This document shows positions 19,856 to 30,308 of a stretch of DNA of 64,000 nt, in pieces. This DNA comes from Roseiarcus sp963751165 (GTDB lineage: Bacteria; Pseudomonadota; Alphaproteobacteria; Rhizobiales; Beijerinckiaceae), in assembly GCA_963751165.1 (NCBI GenBank), contig CAVVTP010000001.1, positions 186,001-250,000 of the forward strand, given 5' to 3'. The notes below the pieces were generated by a model. It saw only the letters and a program-made list of their open reading frames with translations. It was not told the DNA's origin and did no database searches. Position numbers and translations under genes: made by a program. Each line of letters begins with the position of its first letter. Position 1 is the first letter of the stretch.

Positions 19856-20123
19856 ATGTCGCGGGCCACCGTGGAAAAATGGGGCAATAACCTGGCCATT
19901 CGCGTTCCTACTTCAAATTGCGCGCGCTTCTGGCCTAAGCGACGGCGAGCGGGTGGAAATCGAAACGCTCGACGGCGATATTTTGATACGCCGCACCGCC
20001 GCCCGAGCCCGCAAGCGCAGCAAGGCGGCCGCGGCTGCGCGCGAGATCATTGGCGAGAGCAAACGCTATTCGCTGGGCGAAGCCTCAATCCGCGACCTCA
20101 TCGAGGAAGGCCGCCGCGGGTGA
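19856..20123 (+). pseudogene. AbrB/MazE-type antitoxin (vapB-like), frameshifted
   Basis: It starts MSRATVEKWGNNLAIRVP behind GAGGAG, the swapped-hairpin AbrB start of MazE/VapB antitoxins. The frame breaks near 19911; the next frame goes on IARASGLSDGERVEIETLDG and ends GEASIRDLIEEGRRG. One surplus base (CCTACTT for CC-N-CTT) explains the break. The stop overlaps the start of the PIN toxin gene (GTGA at 20120-20123), the normal antitoxin-toxin arrangement. The antitoxin would bind the operator and the toxin. Confidence 0.7.
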
Positions 20124-20531
20124 GCATCGTCCTCGACGCTTCGATGACCATCGCCTGGCTCTTCGCCGACGAGGGCGCCGATGCGGCGCATGCGATCATG
20201 CTGCGTGTCGTCTCCAGCGGCGCGGTCGTTCCATCGCTATGGCGCCTGGAAGTCGCCAAGTGCTGCGTAATGCTGTCCGCCGCAAGCGCTGCGACGAGGC
20301 CTATGTCGATCGCTCCCTGGAACGGCTCAGCCGATTTCCCGTCGAGGTCGACGACGAGACCAGCATGCAGCCTGGACCACCACGCAAGCCTTGTCCCGCA
20401 AGCAGGGGCTGACACCCTACGACGCCGCGTATCTCGAGCTGGCCATCCGCAGGTCCCAGCCGCTCGCCACATGCGATGCGGAGCTCACGGCCGCGGCGGC
20501 CCGGTGCGGACTCGAGGTCCTCACCGCCTGA
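20120..20531 (+). pseudogene. PIN-domain toxin (VapC-like), two frameshifts
   Basis: A GTG start gives VSIVLDASMTIAWLFADEG, with the first PIN Asp in LDAS. The frame must change near 20264 to give VLRNAVRRKRCDEAYVDRS and again near 20372 to give LSRKQGLTPYDAAYLELA (the second catalytic Asp, in YDAAYLELA) and LATCDAEL (third Asp), ending GLEVLTA at 20531. All PIN motifs are present across three frames. VapC toxins cleave tRNA or rRNA. With both partners frameshifted, either the module is dead or this stretch is badly read. Confidence 0.7.
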
Positions 20532-20567
20532 GCGGCGTCAGGATGGGGCGCCGCGAAGCCATTCGCG

Positions 20568-20615
20568 CCGCCGCGGGTGAGCATCATCCTCGACGCTTCC
20601 ATGACCATCGCCTAA
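20568..20615 (+). repeat. Partial direct duplication of the vapC start
   Basis: About 46 bases repeat positions 20110-20156 with two mismatches, covering the antitoxin end and toxin start. Translated it reads VSIILDASMTIA and then stops (TAA). It lies 36 bases after the vapC stop. It looks like the scar of a second toxin gene removed by deletion or of slipped duplication. Confidence 0.75.
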
Positions 20616-20648
20616 ACTAATGACCGGAAAAAGAACCCAAATTGGGGC

Positions 20649-20858
20649 ATGACCCTCGACGAATTCCTCGTCGGGGAAGGCACTCGGGAGGCGGCCAGGG
20701 CCAAAGCGCTGATGCGCGTCGTGGCTTGGCAGCTGAGCCAGGAAATGGAACCGCAGGGGCTTACCAAGACCGCTCTAGGCGGAACACGACGGTTTGCGCC
20801 ACGAACCGTCCGTGGCGGCGGGCGATCGGCCAAGTCGGCGCGCTTAGCTCTGGGATAG
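20649..20858 (+). pseudogene. XRE-family antitoxin-like fragment
   Basis: The frame reads KKNPNWG just before the ATG, then MTLDEFLVGEGTREAARAKA and VVAWQLSQEMEPQGLTKTAL. This matches the N-terminal half of small XRE antitoxins, whose helix-turn-helix should follow. Instead the reading turns into Arg/Gly-rich sequence with no HTH second half. The family's usual start seems to lie upstream of this ATG but has no start codon left. It is probably a truncated relic next to the vapC scar. Confidence 0.5.
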
Positions 20859-20980
20859 CCCACGACCGCCCAAACTCAGGTGATTTGACGGTCTCCGTGT
20901 GCTAGTCTCGCAGGCCGGAGGGCGCGATGGGCGAAAAGCAACCAAGCCCCAAGCTTCGCGGATAACGGGAGGTGAAGCTG

Positions 20981-22200
20981 ATGACGAAAGCGCTCGCTCC
21001 CATCCCCGGATTGCGATCATCGGCGCTGGGATCGGCGGCCTCACCTTGGCGATGGCTCTCCGGCGCCACGGTGTCGCGGCGGAGGTGTTCGAGCAGGCTC
21101 ACGAACTCACCGAGGTCGGTGCGGCGGTGGCCCTCTCGGCAAACGGAACCCGAGAGCTCCGCCGGTTTGGGGTCCTCGACCAGCTCATCGCGGTCTCGAC
21201 TGAACCTACGGAGCTCATCTACCGCGACGGCCGCACCGGCGAGCGGATTGCCGTGCACCCCATTCGGATCGGCGGAGCCTACCAGGAGCGGTTCGGCGCA
21301 CCATTCTGCGGCCTGCATCGCGCCGAGCTTCAGCGCGTGCTCGGAGCGGCAGTCGATCACGCGCGGCTGCATCTCGGCCGCCGCGTCGTCACACTCGATG
21401 ACCGGGGCGGGCGAATCAGGCTGACGTTCGCGGATGGCGGCGCCGCCGAGGCCGATCTTGTCGTTGCGGCGGACGGCGTACGATCGATCGCGCGGGGTTA
21501 CGTCGCCGGTGATGACCGGCTGGTCTATTCGCAAACCAGCGGGTTCCGCGGCATCGTCCCCGTCTCGCGATTGCCGTCATTGCCCGACCCGCAGGCCCTC
21601 CAGTTTTGGATGGGCCCTTCGGCGCATTTGCTCCACTATGCGCTCGGCGCCAAGGGCGACCAGGTCAATTTCCTCGCGGTGGTCGACAGTCCCACGGCAT
21701 GGGCCAATCCGGAAAAAGGGCTCGCCCCCGCTACTTCCGAAGAGGCGCTCTCCGCCTTCCAGGGCTGGGCGTCTCCCGTAACCGAAATGGTTGGCGCGGT
21801 CCGCCATGACCTGCGATGGGGTCTGTTCCTGGCGGCGCCGCTGAGGCGCTGGCGCCGCGGCCGAGTTGTGCTGCTCGGAGACGCGGCGCACGCGATGCTG
21901 CCGCACCACGGACAAGGCGCAAATGTGACCATCGAAGATGCGGTCACGCTCGCCGAACTGATCGCCGAAGAGGGGGCGGACCTCGACACTGCGCTCGACG
22001 AGTACGAACGGATGCGCAAAGGACGGACGCGGAAGATCCAGCGCGCCTCGTGGATGGGCAATCATGACCTGCATTTGCCGGACGGAGCGGAGTGGGAGCG
22101 GCGGAATTTGCGCATCATGCGGTTCCCCGATTGGTTCGCCTGGATACACGTGCATGACGCCCTGGAAGCGGCACGTTCGAGGCATGCTCGCCTTGCCTGA
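20981..22200 (+). CDS. FAD-dependent aromatic-type monooxygenase, probable early frameshift
   Basis: The main frame encodes a class A flavoprotein monooxygenase (salicylate or 3-hydroxybenzoate hydroxylase type): RIAIIGAGIGGLTLAMALRR, LVVAADGVRS (DG motif) and LLGDAAHAMLPHHGQGAN (GD motif). The best ribosome site (GGGAGGTG at 20968-20975) precedes the ATG at 20981, which is in another frame (MTKALA...). One missing C around 20996-21001 would join it to HPRIAIIGAG. Otherwise translation would begin at a GTG at 20899 with a 36-residue odd leader. NAD(P)H-dependent hydroxylation of an aromatic compound is expected; the substrate is unknown. It stands alone among mobile elements. Confidence 0.75.
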
Positions 22201-22957
22201 CCGGCCCTCGGGCCTACGGCGCTCGTCGAAATTGGAGCGAAAGCAGCATAACCCGGGAACGCGGTTCCATCTTCACCAGCGACCGGGCTCCCCAGTAGGC
22301 GCGCTCTCCACCCAATTGAGGCGTCCACGGACGCGATCTCGAACGGCAGGGCTACGTCGATTTGCGACATTCGATTGCTCGGGACGAGCGTTGCGCGCCG
22401 GGGTCGAGCTGCCGCGGCCTTGGCGCAGCCTGCGCGTTCAGCCTAAGCCAGGTTTCTGGGCATCGCGCTCGTTGAGCGGACGAGCCTGGAAGATCGGGCG
22501 TCTTCGCAAGAAGACGACGCGTCTTGCGCGGCGGCGGGACAAACTGCGCGAAGCCGTGGCACGGATCGACGGCGAAAAGACAGGCGCCTGTGGAGCGATA
22601 GGCCGCCTTCGCCCGGCCCGCCTCCGCGACCATATTCGCGCACCCTCCCGGCGCAGATTCCTGCCCAGCTTCGCTGCTCTGGCCGAGGCGGCGCCACGGG
22701 ATGCACACATTTACTGCAGCCCAGGGAGCGCCGCGGATGCCGTTTTCTCGAATATTAGGCGGCTGCACGCCCCCTTCTCCACGAAGCGGGGAAGCAACTG
22801 TATTGATCGGAGTAGCCCGGTGCTCGGCCGGGCTCAAGGCTGGCGCTTCGCGCCCCCGCCTCCGGCGGCTTCGGCCTTGACCCTGTCCGCTCACCGGGCA
22901 TTTGGGCATTCAAGCGGTCGGCGCGATGCGCCGCCCGGCGGCCGCGCGAGGGCCCGC
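22201..22957. other. Gene-free stretch between monooxygenase and IS110 remnant
   Basis: About 750 bases in which open frames on both strands are Arg/Pro-rich and lack any recognisable motif. No terminal repeats or RNA gene were recognised. It is probably eroded DNA beside the insertion element. Confidence 0.5.
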
Positions 22958-23908
22958 TCATGCCGCGGCCTGAGCCGGCGGGTTCCAGGGCTCGTCGCGC
23001 GCCAGCATCGTGTTCAGGATCACGATCAGCTTGCGCATGCAGGCGACGATGGCGACTTTAGGCTCTTTGCCTTTGGCGAGCAGGCGTCGGTAATAGGCCT
23101 TGAGCACCGGATTGTGCTGGGCGGCGGACCACGACCGCCATATAAAGGAGGTTGCGGAGCTTGCGCCGCCCGCCCCGGATGGAGCGCACGCCTTTGCGTT
23201 GGCCGCTGTCGTCGTCGTAGGGCGCCGCGCCGAGGAGGGCCGAGGCGGCCTCGTTGGGGATGCTCCCGAGCTCAGGCAGCCAGGCGATCGACCCGGCGAT
23301 GGTTTGATCGCCGAGCCCCGGCACGCCGTCGATGAGCTCGGCGCGACGCGCGAACGCCGGGTTCGCCTTGATTTCCGGCGGCGATCGAGGCCTCGAGCTT
23401 GCGCATCTCGGCGCGCAGCGTCTTGGCGACCGCGGCGAGGGCCTCAACGACGATGGCAGGCGGCTGATGCTCGCGCTGCTGCTTGATCCGCTCCTGCACG
23501 TCTTTCAACGCTTCCCGGGCCTGAACCAGACGGGCGAGCTCCTCACGCGCGCGATCGTGCGGTTGGGCGCTGTCGTCGGGAAAGGCCTCGGCGAACCGGG
23601 CGATCGTCTCGGCGTCGATCGGATCGTTCTTGGCCAGCCGGCCGGCCGCCTTGGCGAAATGGCGGACCCGCTTCGGATCGACGACCCGAACCGCGCCCGG
23701 CCGCGCGCAGGGTTTCCGCCCAGCTGCGCTCGTAACCGCCGCTCGCCTCCATCACCGCCCGGCCGACCCGGTTGGCGCGCAGCCACGCCACCAGCTTCGC
23801 TTCGCCCTCCGGAGTGCTCGGCGCCGACAGGCGCAGCCCCATCGAATGAATGCAGGCGTCGACTTTGCTCTTTGCGACATCGAGGCCGACAATGGGGCAT
23901 ACTCCCAC
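22958..23908 (-). pseudogene. IS110-family transposase, several frameshifts
   Basis: It starts MGVCPIVGLDVAKSKVDACI (DEDD domain, first Asp) and continues ASGGYERSWAETLRAAG. In another frame follow FAKAAGRLAKNDPIDAETIA and REALKDVQERIKQQREHQPP, then the Transposase_20 domain (LIDGVPGLGDQTIAGSIAWL; GAAPYDDDSGQRKGVRSIRG) and in a third frame AYYRRLLAKGKEPKVAIVAC with the end DEPWNPPAQAAA at 22958. At least three frame changes are needed (near 23700, 23380 and 23130), so it cannot be made as one protein from this sequence. IS110 elements lack clear inverted repeats and none were seen. Confidence 0.85.
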
Positions 23909-24110
23909 TCCCTTCCTTGCTCGTACGGGCTCTCACGCCCATGCAACTGTTCGGGCTTATGGAAGACGCCGGACCTGTCCCTCGCTTCCCCGCAGCTTGA
24001 TCCTGTGGTGTCTACGGGCTCAGGTCCGGCGACGGGCGGCTGCTTCGAACAGCCGCCCGTTCGCCGACTCTCTCACATTCTGCGGACACAAGGTGTCGGG
24101 CGAAGCCCGA

Positions 24111-24207
24111 CGGATGGGGTGTGGAAAGCAGGTCCCCGTCGCTGCAAGTTCGCGGCGCTGGTCGCGCAATCCGGCTTGGCTCGAGCCAGCGGGCCACACC
24201 CCATCCG
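24111..24207 (+). repeat. 97-bp MITE-like repeat, copy 1
   Basis: The ends are inverted copies of each other: CGGATGGGGTGTGG at 24111-24124 and CCACACCCCATCCG at 24194-24207. The reverse complement aligns without gaps to 59759-59855 at roughly three quarters identity. No protein is encoded. It lies next to the IS110 remnant. Confidence 0.75.
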
Positions 24208-24249
24208 GCGCTGCGCGCCACCCCCGGGTCCTCGCCCGGGGGCAGGCTC

Positions 24250-24281
24250 TTCCCCAGCTTCGCTACAGCTTCGCTGGGGAA
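24250..24281. repeat. Hairpin associated with the 97-bp repeat
   Basis: TTCCCCAGC and GCTGGGGAA form a stem around a loop containing two TTCGCT/GCTTCG units. An almost identical hairpin at 59714-59742 accompanies the second copy of the repeat, in mirrored order. The rest of 23909-24361 shows no gene. Confidence 0.65.
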
Positions 24282-24361
24282 GGACAGCCGCGTCGCCATT
24301 TGTCTAGTGTCGCCATTTGTTCAAAAGCCGTAGGACCCCGCCCCGATGAAGGGAAAGATTC

Positions 24362-26563
24362 CTACGCCGCCTTCCGCTTCTCGCCGTAGGTTCCGTAGAA
24401 CGTCTCGCCGCGCTCGGCCATCTGGACGAGTTTTTCGCTCGGCTCGAACTGGCGGCCGTATTTCGCCGCGAGCTCCTTGGCGCGCTCGACGAAGGTCTTG
24501 AGCCCCATGAAGTCGATGAACGACAGTGCGCCGCCCGAATAGGGAGCGTAGCCGAAGCCGAGGATCGAGCCGACGTCGGCCTCGCGCGGATCGGTGACGA
24601 TGCCCTCGGCCATGCAGCGCGCCGCCTCGAGCGCGATCGTGAACAGGAAGCGGTCCTTCAGGTCCTTCACGCTGACCGAGTTGGGCTCGAGCCGCTTGCC
24701 GACGATCTTCTCGAGCCCCGGCCACAGGCTCTTCGGGCCGCTCGCCGGATAGTCGTAGAAGCCCTTGCCGTTCTTGCGGCCGAAACGCTGCGCCTTCACC
24801 ACCATCGCCTCGATCAACGCCTTGTGCGCCTGGTCGACCGCGCTCGGCCCGAGGTCCTTCTCGGTGGCCTGAAGGATCTTCCAGCCGAGGTCGACGCCGG
24901 TCTCGTCGACGAGCGCCAGCGGCCCAACGGGCATGCCGGCCATCTTGGCGGCGTTCTCGATCATCGCCGGCGGCACGCCTTCCATCACCATGGACCAGGC
25001 TTCGTTCATGTACCTCATGACACAGCGGTTGACGTAGAAGCCGCGGCAGTCGTTGACCACGATCGGCGTCTTCTTGATTGCACGAACGAAATCCATCGCG
25101 GTCGCCAGCGCCTTCGAGTTGGTCTTCTCGCCCATGATGATCTCCGTCAGCATCATCTTGTCGACCGGCGAGAAGAAATGCACGCCGATGAAATTCCCGG
25201 GCTTCAGCGAGGTCTCGGCGAGCGAGGTGATCGGCAGAGTGGAAGTGTTGCTGGCGAAGACGACCTCCGGGCCGAGCACGGCTTGAGCCTTCTTCGTCGC
25301 CTCGGCCTTGACCGCGCGATCCTCGAACACCGCCTCGACGACGAGGTCGCAGCCCTCGAGCGCCGCATAGTCGGGGGTCGCGACGATACGGGCGAGCACC
25401 CGCTCCTTGTCCGCCGCCTTGGCGCGGCCCTTGGCGATGAGCGAGCTCACGACCTTGTCGGAATAGGCCTTGCCCTTGTCGGCCGATTCCTGGTCCCGGT
25501 CGATCAGCACCACATCGATCCCGGCGTTGGCCGCGACATAGGCGATGCCCGCGCCCATGAAGCCGGCGCCGAGCACGCCCACCTTCTTGAGGCTGGTCAC
25601 CGGAACGCCGGCCGGGCGCCGCGCGCCTTTGTTCAATTCGCCCATCGAAAGGAAGAGCGACCGGATCATCGCCTGGGCTTCCTTCGACAACAGGATGTTG
25701 GCGAAGTGCTTGCTCTCGACGGCGAGCGCGAGGTCCATCGGCAGTTGCAGGCCCTCGAACACGCTCATCAGGATCGCCTTGGCCGCGGGATAATTGTCGT
25801 GGGTCTCGCGTCGATAGATCGCGTTGGCCGGCGGCCAGATCATCATGCCGGCGCCCGAGAACACCTTGCCTGAGGGCAGCTTGTATTTCGGATCGTCCCA
25901 CGGCGCCTTGGCGTTCGGATTGGCCTTCACCCAGGCCTTGGCGAGCGAAACGACTTGATCGGCCGGCGCGACCTCGTGCACGAGACCCAGCTTCTTCGCC
26001 GCGGCCGGGCGAAGCTGCTCGCCCTTGAACAGCATCTGCAAGGCGTCCGGCGTCGGCATCAGCCGCGCCACGCGCTGCGTGCCGCCGCCGCCCGGAAAGA
26101 GGCCGACCTTGATCTCGGGCAGGCCGACGCGCGTCTTGTCCGTGTCGGCGACGACCCGATGATGGCAGGCGAGGGCGAGCTCGAAGCCGCCGCCCATGCA
26201 GACCTCGGTGATCGCCGCCGCGACCGGTTTGCCGCAGGTCTCGAGGCGCCGGTAGACGAGATTGAGTTGCTTCATCTGGTCGACGAAGGCGCGCATCGCC
26301 GCCTCCTTGCCTTCGGCTTTTAAGCGGCGGGCAAATTCGTCGCCCGCGATTTGGAGCATCGTCAGATCGGCGCCGCCGACGCCTTTGCCGAAAGTGACGA
26401 CCGCGCCCTTGATCGCCGCGTCGCTCGAAATCTTGTCCACGATCTGCCCGATCTCGGCAATGACTTCGGCATTGATGACGTTCATCGAACGGCCGGGCAT
26501 GTCCCAGGTGACGAGGGCAATGCCGTCGGCGTCGGTCTCGAAACGAAAGTTGGTCAGGTTCAT
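24362..26563 (-). CDS. fadJ: 3-hydroxyacyl-CoA dehydrogenase / enoyl-CoA hydratase fusion (FadJ/FadB-type)
   Basis: A 733-residue multifunctional beta-oxidation enzyme. Residues 1-190 are crotonase-like (oxyanion hole EVCMGGGFELALACH; LPEIKVGLFPGGGGTQRVAR). Residues about 318-500 are the NAD-binding 3-hydroxyacyl-CoA dehydrogenase domain (KKVGVLGAGFMGAGIAYVAA; FIGVHFFSPVDKMML), and the C-terminal 3HCDH domains follow (FVNRC-like YVNRCVMRYMNEAW). It hydrates enoyl-CoA and oxidises 3-hydroxyacyl-CoA. It is the last gene of the operon, 20 bases behind the thiolase. The symbol is by function; fadB is an equal alternative. Confidence 0.92.
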   Translation of the reverse strand: MNLTNFRFETDADGIALVTWDMPGRSMNVINAEVIAEIGQIVDKISSDAAIKGAVVTFGKGVGGADLTMLQIAGDEFARRLKAEGKEAAMRAFVDQMKQLNLVYRRLETCGKPVAAAITEVCMGGGFELALACHHRVVADTDKTRVGLPEIKVGLFPGGGGTQRVARLMPTPDALQMLFKGEQLRPAAAKKLGLVHEVAPADQVVSLAKAWVKANPNAKAPWDDPKYKLPSGKVFSGAGMMIWPPANAIYRRETHDNYPAAKAILMSVFEGLQLPMDLALAVESKHFANILLSKEAQAMIRSLFLSMGELNKGARRPAGVPVTSLKKVGVLGAGFMGAGIAYVAANAGIDVVLIDRDQESADKGKAYSDKVVSSLIAKGRAKAADKERVLARIVATPDYAALEGCDLVVEAVFEDRAVKAEATKKAQAVLGPEVVFASNTSTLPITSLAETSLKPGNFIGVHFFSPVDKMMLTEIIMGEKTNSKALATAMDFVRAIKKTPIVVNDCRGFYVNRCVMRYMNEAWSMVMEGVPPAMIENAAKMAGMPVGPLALVDETGVDLGWKILQATEKDLGPSAVDQAHKALIEAMVVKAQRFGRKNGKGFYDYPASGPKSLWPGLEKIVGKRLEPNSVSVKDLKDRFLFTIALEAARCMAEGIVTDPREADVGSILGFGYAPYSGGALSFIDFMGLKTFVERAKELAAKYGRQFEPSEKLVQMAERGETFYGTYGEKRKAA

Positions 26564-26584
26564 CGTGAAATCTCCGTCTCGCGG

Positions 26585-27795
<1,211 letters not shown>

Positions 27796-27831
27796 GCGGT
27801 TTCTCCCTGCGGCCTCGGCCGCGATTGGCGT

Positions 27832-28293
27832 TCAGGCGTCGTGATCGGGGTGCTGCCGGGAGCCCACGTCGGCGCCCCCCAGAAAGGCGGCGATGTCGTG
27901 CTGCGGCAGCGAGGGAATCGAATCGAGCCATGGCAGCTTCGATTCGACGCCATACTGCATTTCGGGCGTGACGGCGGACGGCCGATCGAGACTGCCGAGG
28001 GTCACCGAGATTCGGTCGCGGCCAAGGAGCCGATAGGTCAAAGGCGTGCCGCAATCGGCGCAGAAGCTGCGCTCGGCGACGGCCGAGCTGGCGAAGATTT
28101 TTGGCGCGCCTCGCGTCCAGACGAGTTCGTCGAGGCGCACGCCGGCGAAGGCCATGAACGGGCCGCCGCTCGCTTTCTGGCACATTCGGCAATGACAGAC
28201 GTTCGTTCCCGTCGGCGCGGCTTCCATGCGATAGCGCACCGCGCCGCACTGGCAACCGCCGGTCAAGCGCGCCTGAGAGTTGACTGCGCTCAT
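27832..28293 (-). CDS. GFA family (CENP-V/GFA fold) zinc protein
   Basis: A 153-residue protein with the zinc-binding pattern of the GFA family: GGCQCGAVRYRM, NVCHCRMCQKASGGPF and FCADCGTPLTYR. Members were named after glutathione-dependent formaldehyde-activating enzyme, but most have no proven activity. It lies inside the beta-oxidation operon, 28 bases after the acyl-CoA dehydrogenase stop and 36 bases before the thiolase. The reading frame is intact. Why it travels with these genes is unknown. Confidence 0.85.
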   Translation of the reverse strand: MSAVNSQARLTGGCQCGAVRYRMEAAPTGTNVCHCRMCQKASGGPFMAFAGVRLDELVWTRGAPKIFASSAVAERSFCADCGTPLTYRLLGRDRISVTLGSLDRPSAVTPEMQYGVESKLPWLDSIPSLPQHDIAAFLGGADVGSRQHPDHDA

Positions 28294-28321
28294 CGGACCT
28301 CCCGCGTTTCGTGGTCCTGGT

Positions 28322-30113
28322 TCAGAACGCTTCCGCCGGAAGCGCCATCACGGTCGCGGCGCCAGAGGTGATGCGAGCCAGATGGGCTGCCGTTTCGGGC
28401 AGCATACGCTCGTTGAAGAACCGGGCGAGAGTCGAATTTCGCGTCGAGAGCCGGGTTGCTTTCGCCGCTCGCCTGCCTGGCCATCACGGCCTTCACGATC
28501 TTTGCCCACATGTAGCCGAGCGTCGTCAGGCCGAGAAGATGCATATATTCAGTCGAGGCCGCGCCGGCGTTATTCGGGTCGGCGAGGCCGTTTTTCGACA
28601 GCCACAGGCTCGCCTGCTGCAGATGGCCGAGCCCGGCCTGCAATCCGCCGAGATAGGGCGCGAGGGCGGAATCTTCTTTCGCGGCGGCGAGGAATTGGGA
28701 GACTTCGCCGAAGAAGGCCATGATTGCGCGGCCGCCGTCCTTCGGCAGCTTGCGGCCGACGAGATCGAGCGCCTGCACGCCGTTCGTGCCTTCGTAGATC
28801 ATGGCGATGCGGGCGTCGCGGACGAACTGCTCCATGCCCCATTCGGCGATGTAGCCATGGCCGCCGAGCACCTGCTGCGCCTTGACGGCGTTGGCGAAGC
28901 CGAAGTCGGTAAACACACCCTTCAGGACCGGCGTCATCAGTCCGAGCCGGTCGTCGGCGGCCTGGCGCGCTTTGGCGTCGGGCGACAGGCTCGCCTCGTC
29001 CTGCGCCAGCGCGATCCAGACGAGGAGCGCGCGGGCGGCTTCGTTGAAGGCGCGGATCTCAAGCAGCATCCGGCGCACGTCGGGGTGAACGAGCAGGATG
29101 TCGGCAGGCTTGTCCGGCTCGTCCGGGCCTTTCAGCGAGCGGCCTTGGCGGCGCTCCTTGGCGTAGGCCGCGGCGTTCTGGTAGGCGACCTCGGAAAGCG
29201 CGAGCCCCTGGACGGCGACGCCAAGTCGTGCGCCGTTCATCATCACGAACATCGCCGGAAGGCCACGGTGCTCCTCGCCGACGAGCCACCCCTTGGCGCC
29301 GTCGTAGTTGAGGACCGCGGTCGCATTGCCGTGGATGCCCATCTTGTGCTCGATCGAGCCGCAGACGACGGCGTTGCGCTCGCCGGGTCGGCCCTCGGCG
29401 TCCGGCAGGAACTTCGGCACGAGAAACAGCGAGATGCCCTTCACCCCCGCCGGCGCCCCCTCGATGCGCGCGAGCACCAGATGGATGATGTTGTCGGCGA
29501 GGTCGTGCTCGCCGGCGGAAATGAAGATCTTCTGGCCGGTGATGGCGTAGGATCCGTCCGGCTGCGGGACCGCCTTGGCCTTGATGAGCCCGAGATCGGT
29601 GCCGCTATGGGGCTCGGTCAGGTTCATCGTGCCGGTCCACTCGCCGGTGGTCATCTTCGGCAGGTAACGCGCCTTGAGTTCCTCATTGGCGTGCGTCATC
29701 AACGCCGCCACCGCCCCGTTGGTCAGGCCCGGGTACATCGCAAAGGCCATGTTGGCCGAAATTTCATATTCGCTGAACAGCACGGCGAGAAAATTCGGCA
29801 GGCCCTGGCCGCCAAATTTTGGATCGCCGGCGAGGCCCACCCAGCCGCCCTCGACCAGCGCCTTGTAGGCTTCTTTGAAACCCGTCGGGGTGGCGACGCT
29901 GCCGTCCTCTCGGCGCTTGCATCCCTCGATGTCGCCGCTGAGATTCAAGGGCTGCAACACTTCCTCGACGAACTTCGCGCCTTCGGTCAGCACCGCCTCG
30001 ACGATATCGACCGGCGCATCGGAGAAGCCGGGGGCGTTGGCGTATTTCGCGTAATCGAAGACGTCGTTCAGCAGGAACAAAGTGTCGCTGACCGGCGCTT
30101 TGTAAATCGGCAT
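28322..30113 (-). CDS. fadE: Acyl-CoA dehydrogenase with C-terminal extension, one frameshift near the end
   Basis: About 597 residues, started at the ATG at 30113 (MPIYKAPVSDTLFLLNDVFD). It is the long DmdC/AidB-like type: MNLTEPHSGTDLGLIKAKA (FAD and substrate region), VLGGHGYIAEWGMEQFVRDA and IYEGTNGVQALDLVGRKL (catalytic-base and FAD segment), then a C-terminal helical domain. Near 28435 the frame runs off (AKFDSRPVLQ...). Removing one T from TTCGACTC gives AKSTLARFFNERMLPE and the natural end TSGAATVMALPAEAF at 28322. It oxidises acyl-CoA as first enzyme of the operon. The lesion is probably a sequence error. Confidence 0.85.
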
Positions 30114-30188
30114 GCTGCACCTCGGCATTCACGGAAAGGGGATTGCGCGACGAACCTCGAGCTCGCCGCGCGATAAGGTTCATATATG

Positions 30189-30207
30189 AACTATCTTGAC
30201 GATAGTT
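30189..30207. promoter_or_regulatory. Perfect palindrome upstream of the beta-oxidation operon
   Basis: AACTATC and GATAGTT flank a 5-base spacer (TTGAC), 76 bases before the acyl-CoA dehydrogenase start. Its size and symmetry suit a dimeric TetR/MarR-type repressor operator. No regulator gene is adjacent, so the cognate protein is unknown. Confidence 0.55.
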
Positions 30208-30308
30208 GCAAGAGGGAGCGGCGCAGAATCAGCAGGTGGGCAATCAGGGCGAAGATCCGGGCGCCCCGTCGCGGCTGCCGCGCTGGGGAGGCAGTTTGCG
30301 GCGGCGAA

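Noticed and set aside
22064..23335. A 423-codon plus-strand frame over the monooxygenase end and the IS110 remnant
   Set aside because: It overlaps two recognised genes in other frames and is Arg/Pro/Ala-rich without motifs.
28311..30176. A long plus-strand frame antisense to acyl-CoA dehydrogenase
   Set aside because: The minus strand encodes a clear acyl-CoA dehydrogenase; the mirror frame has no domain.
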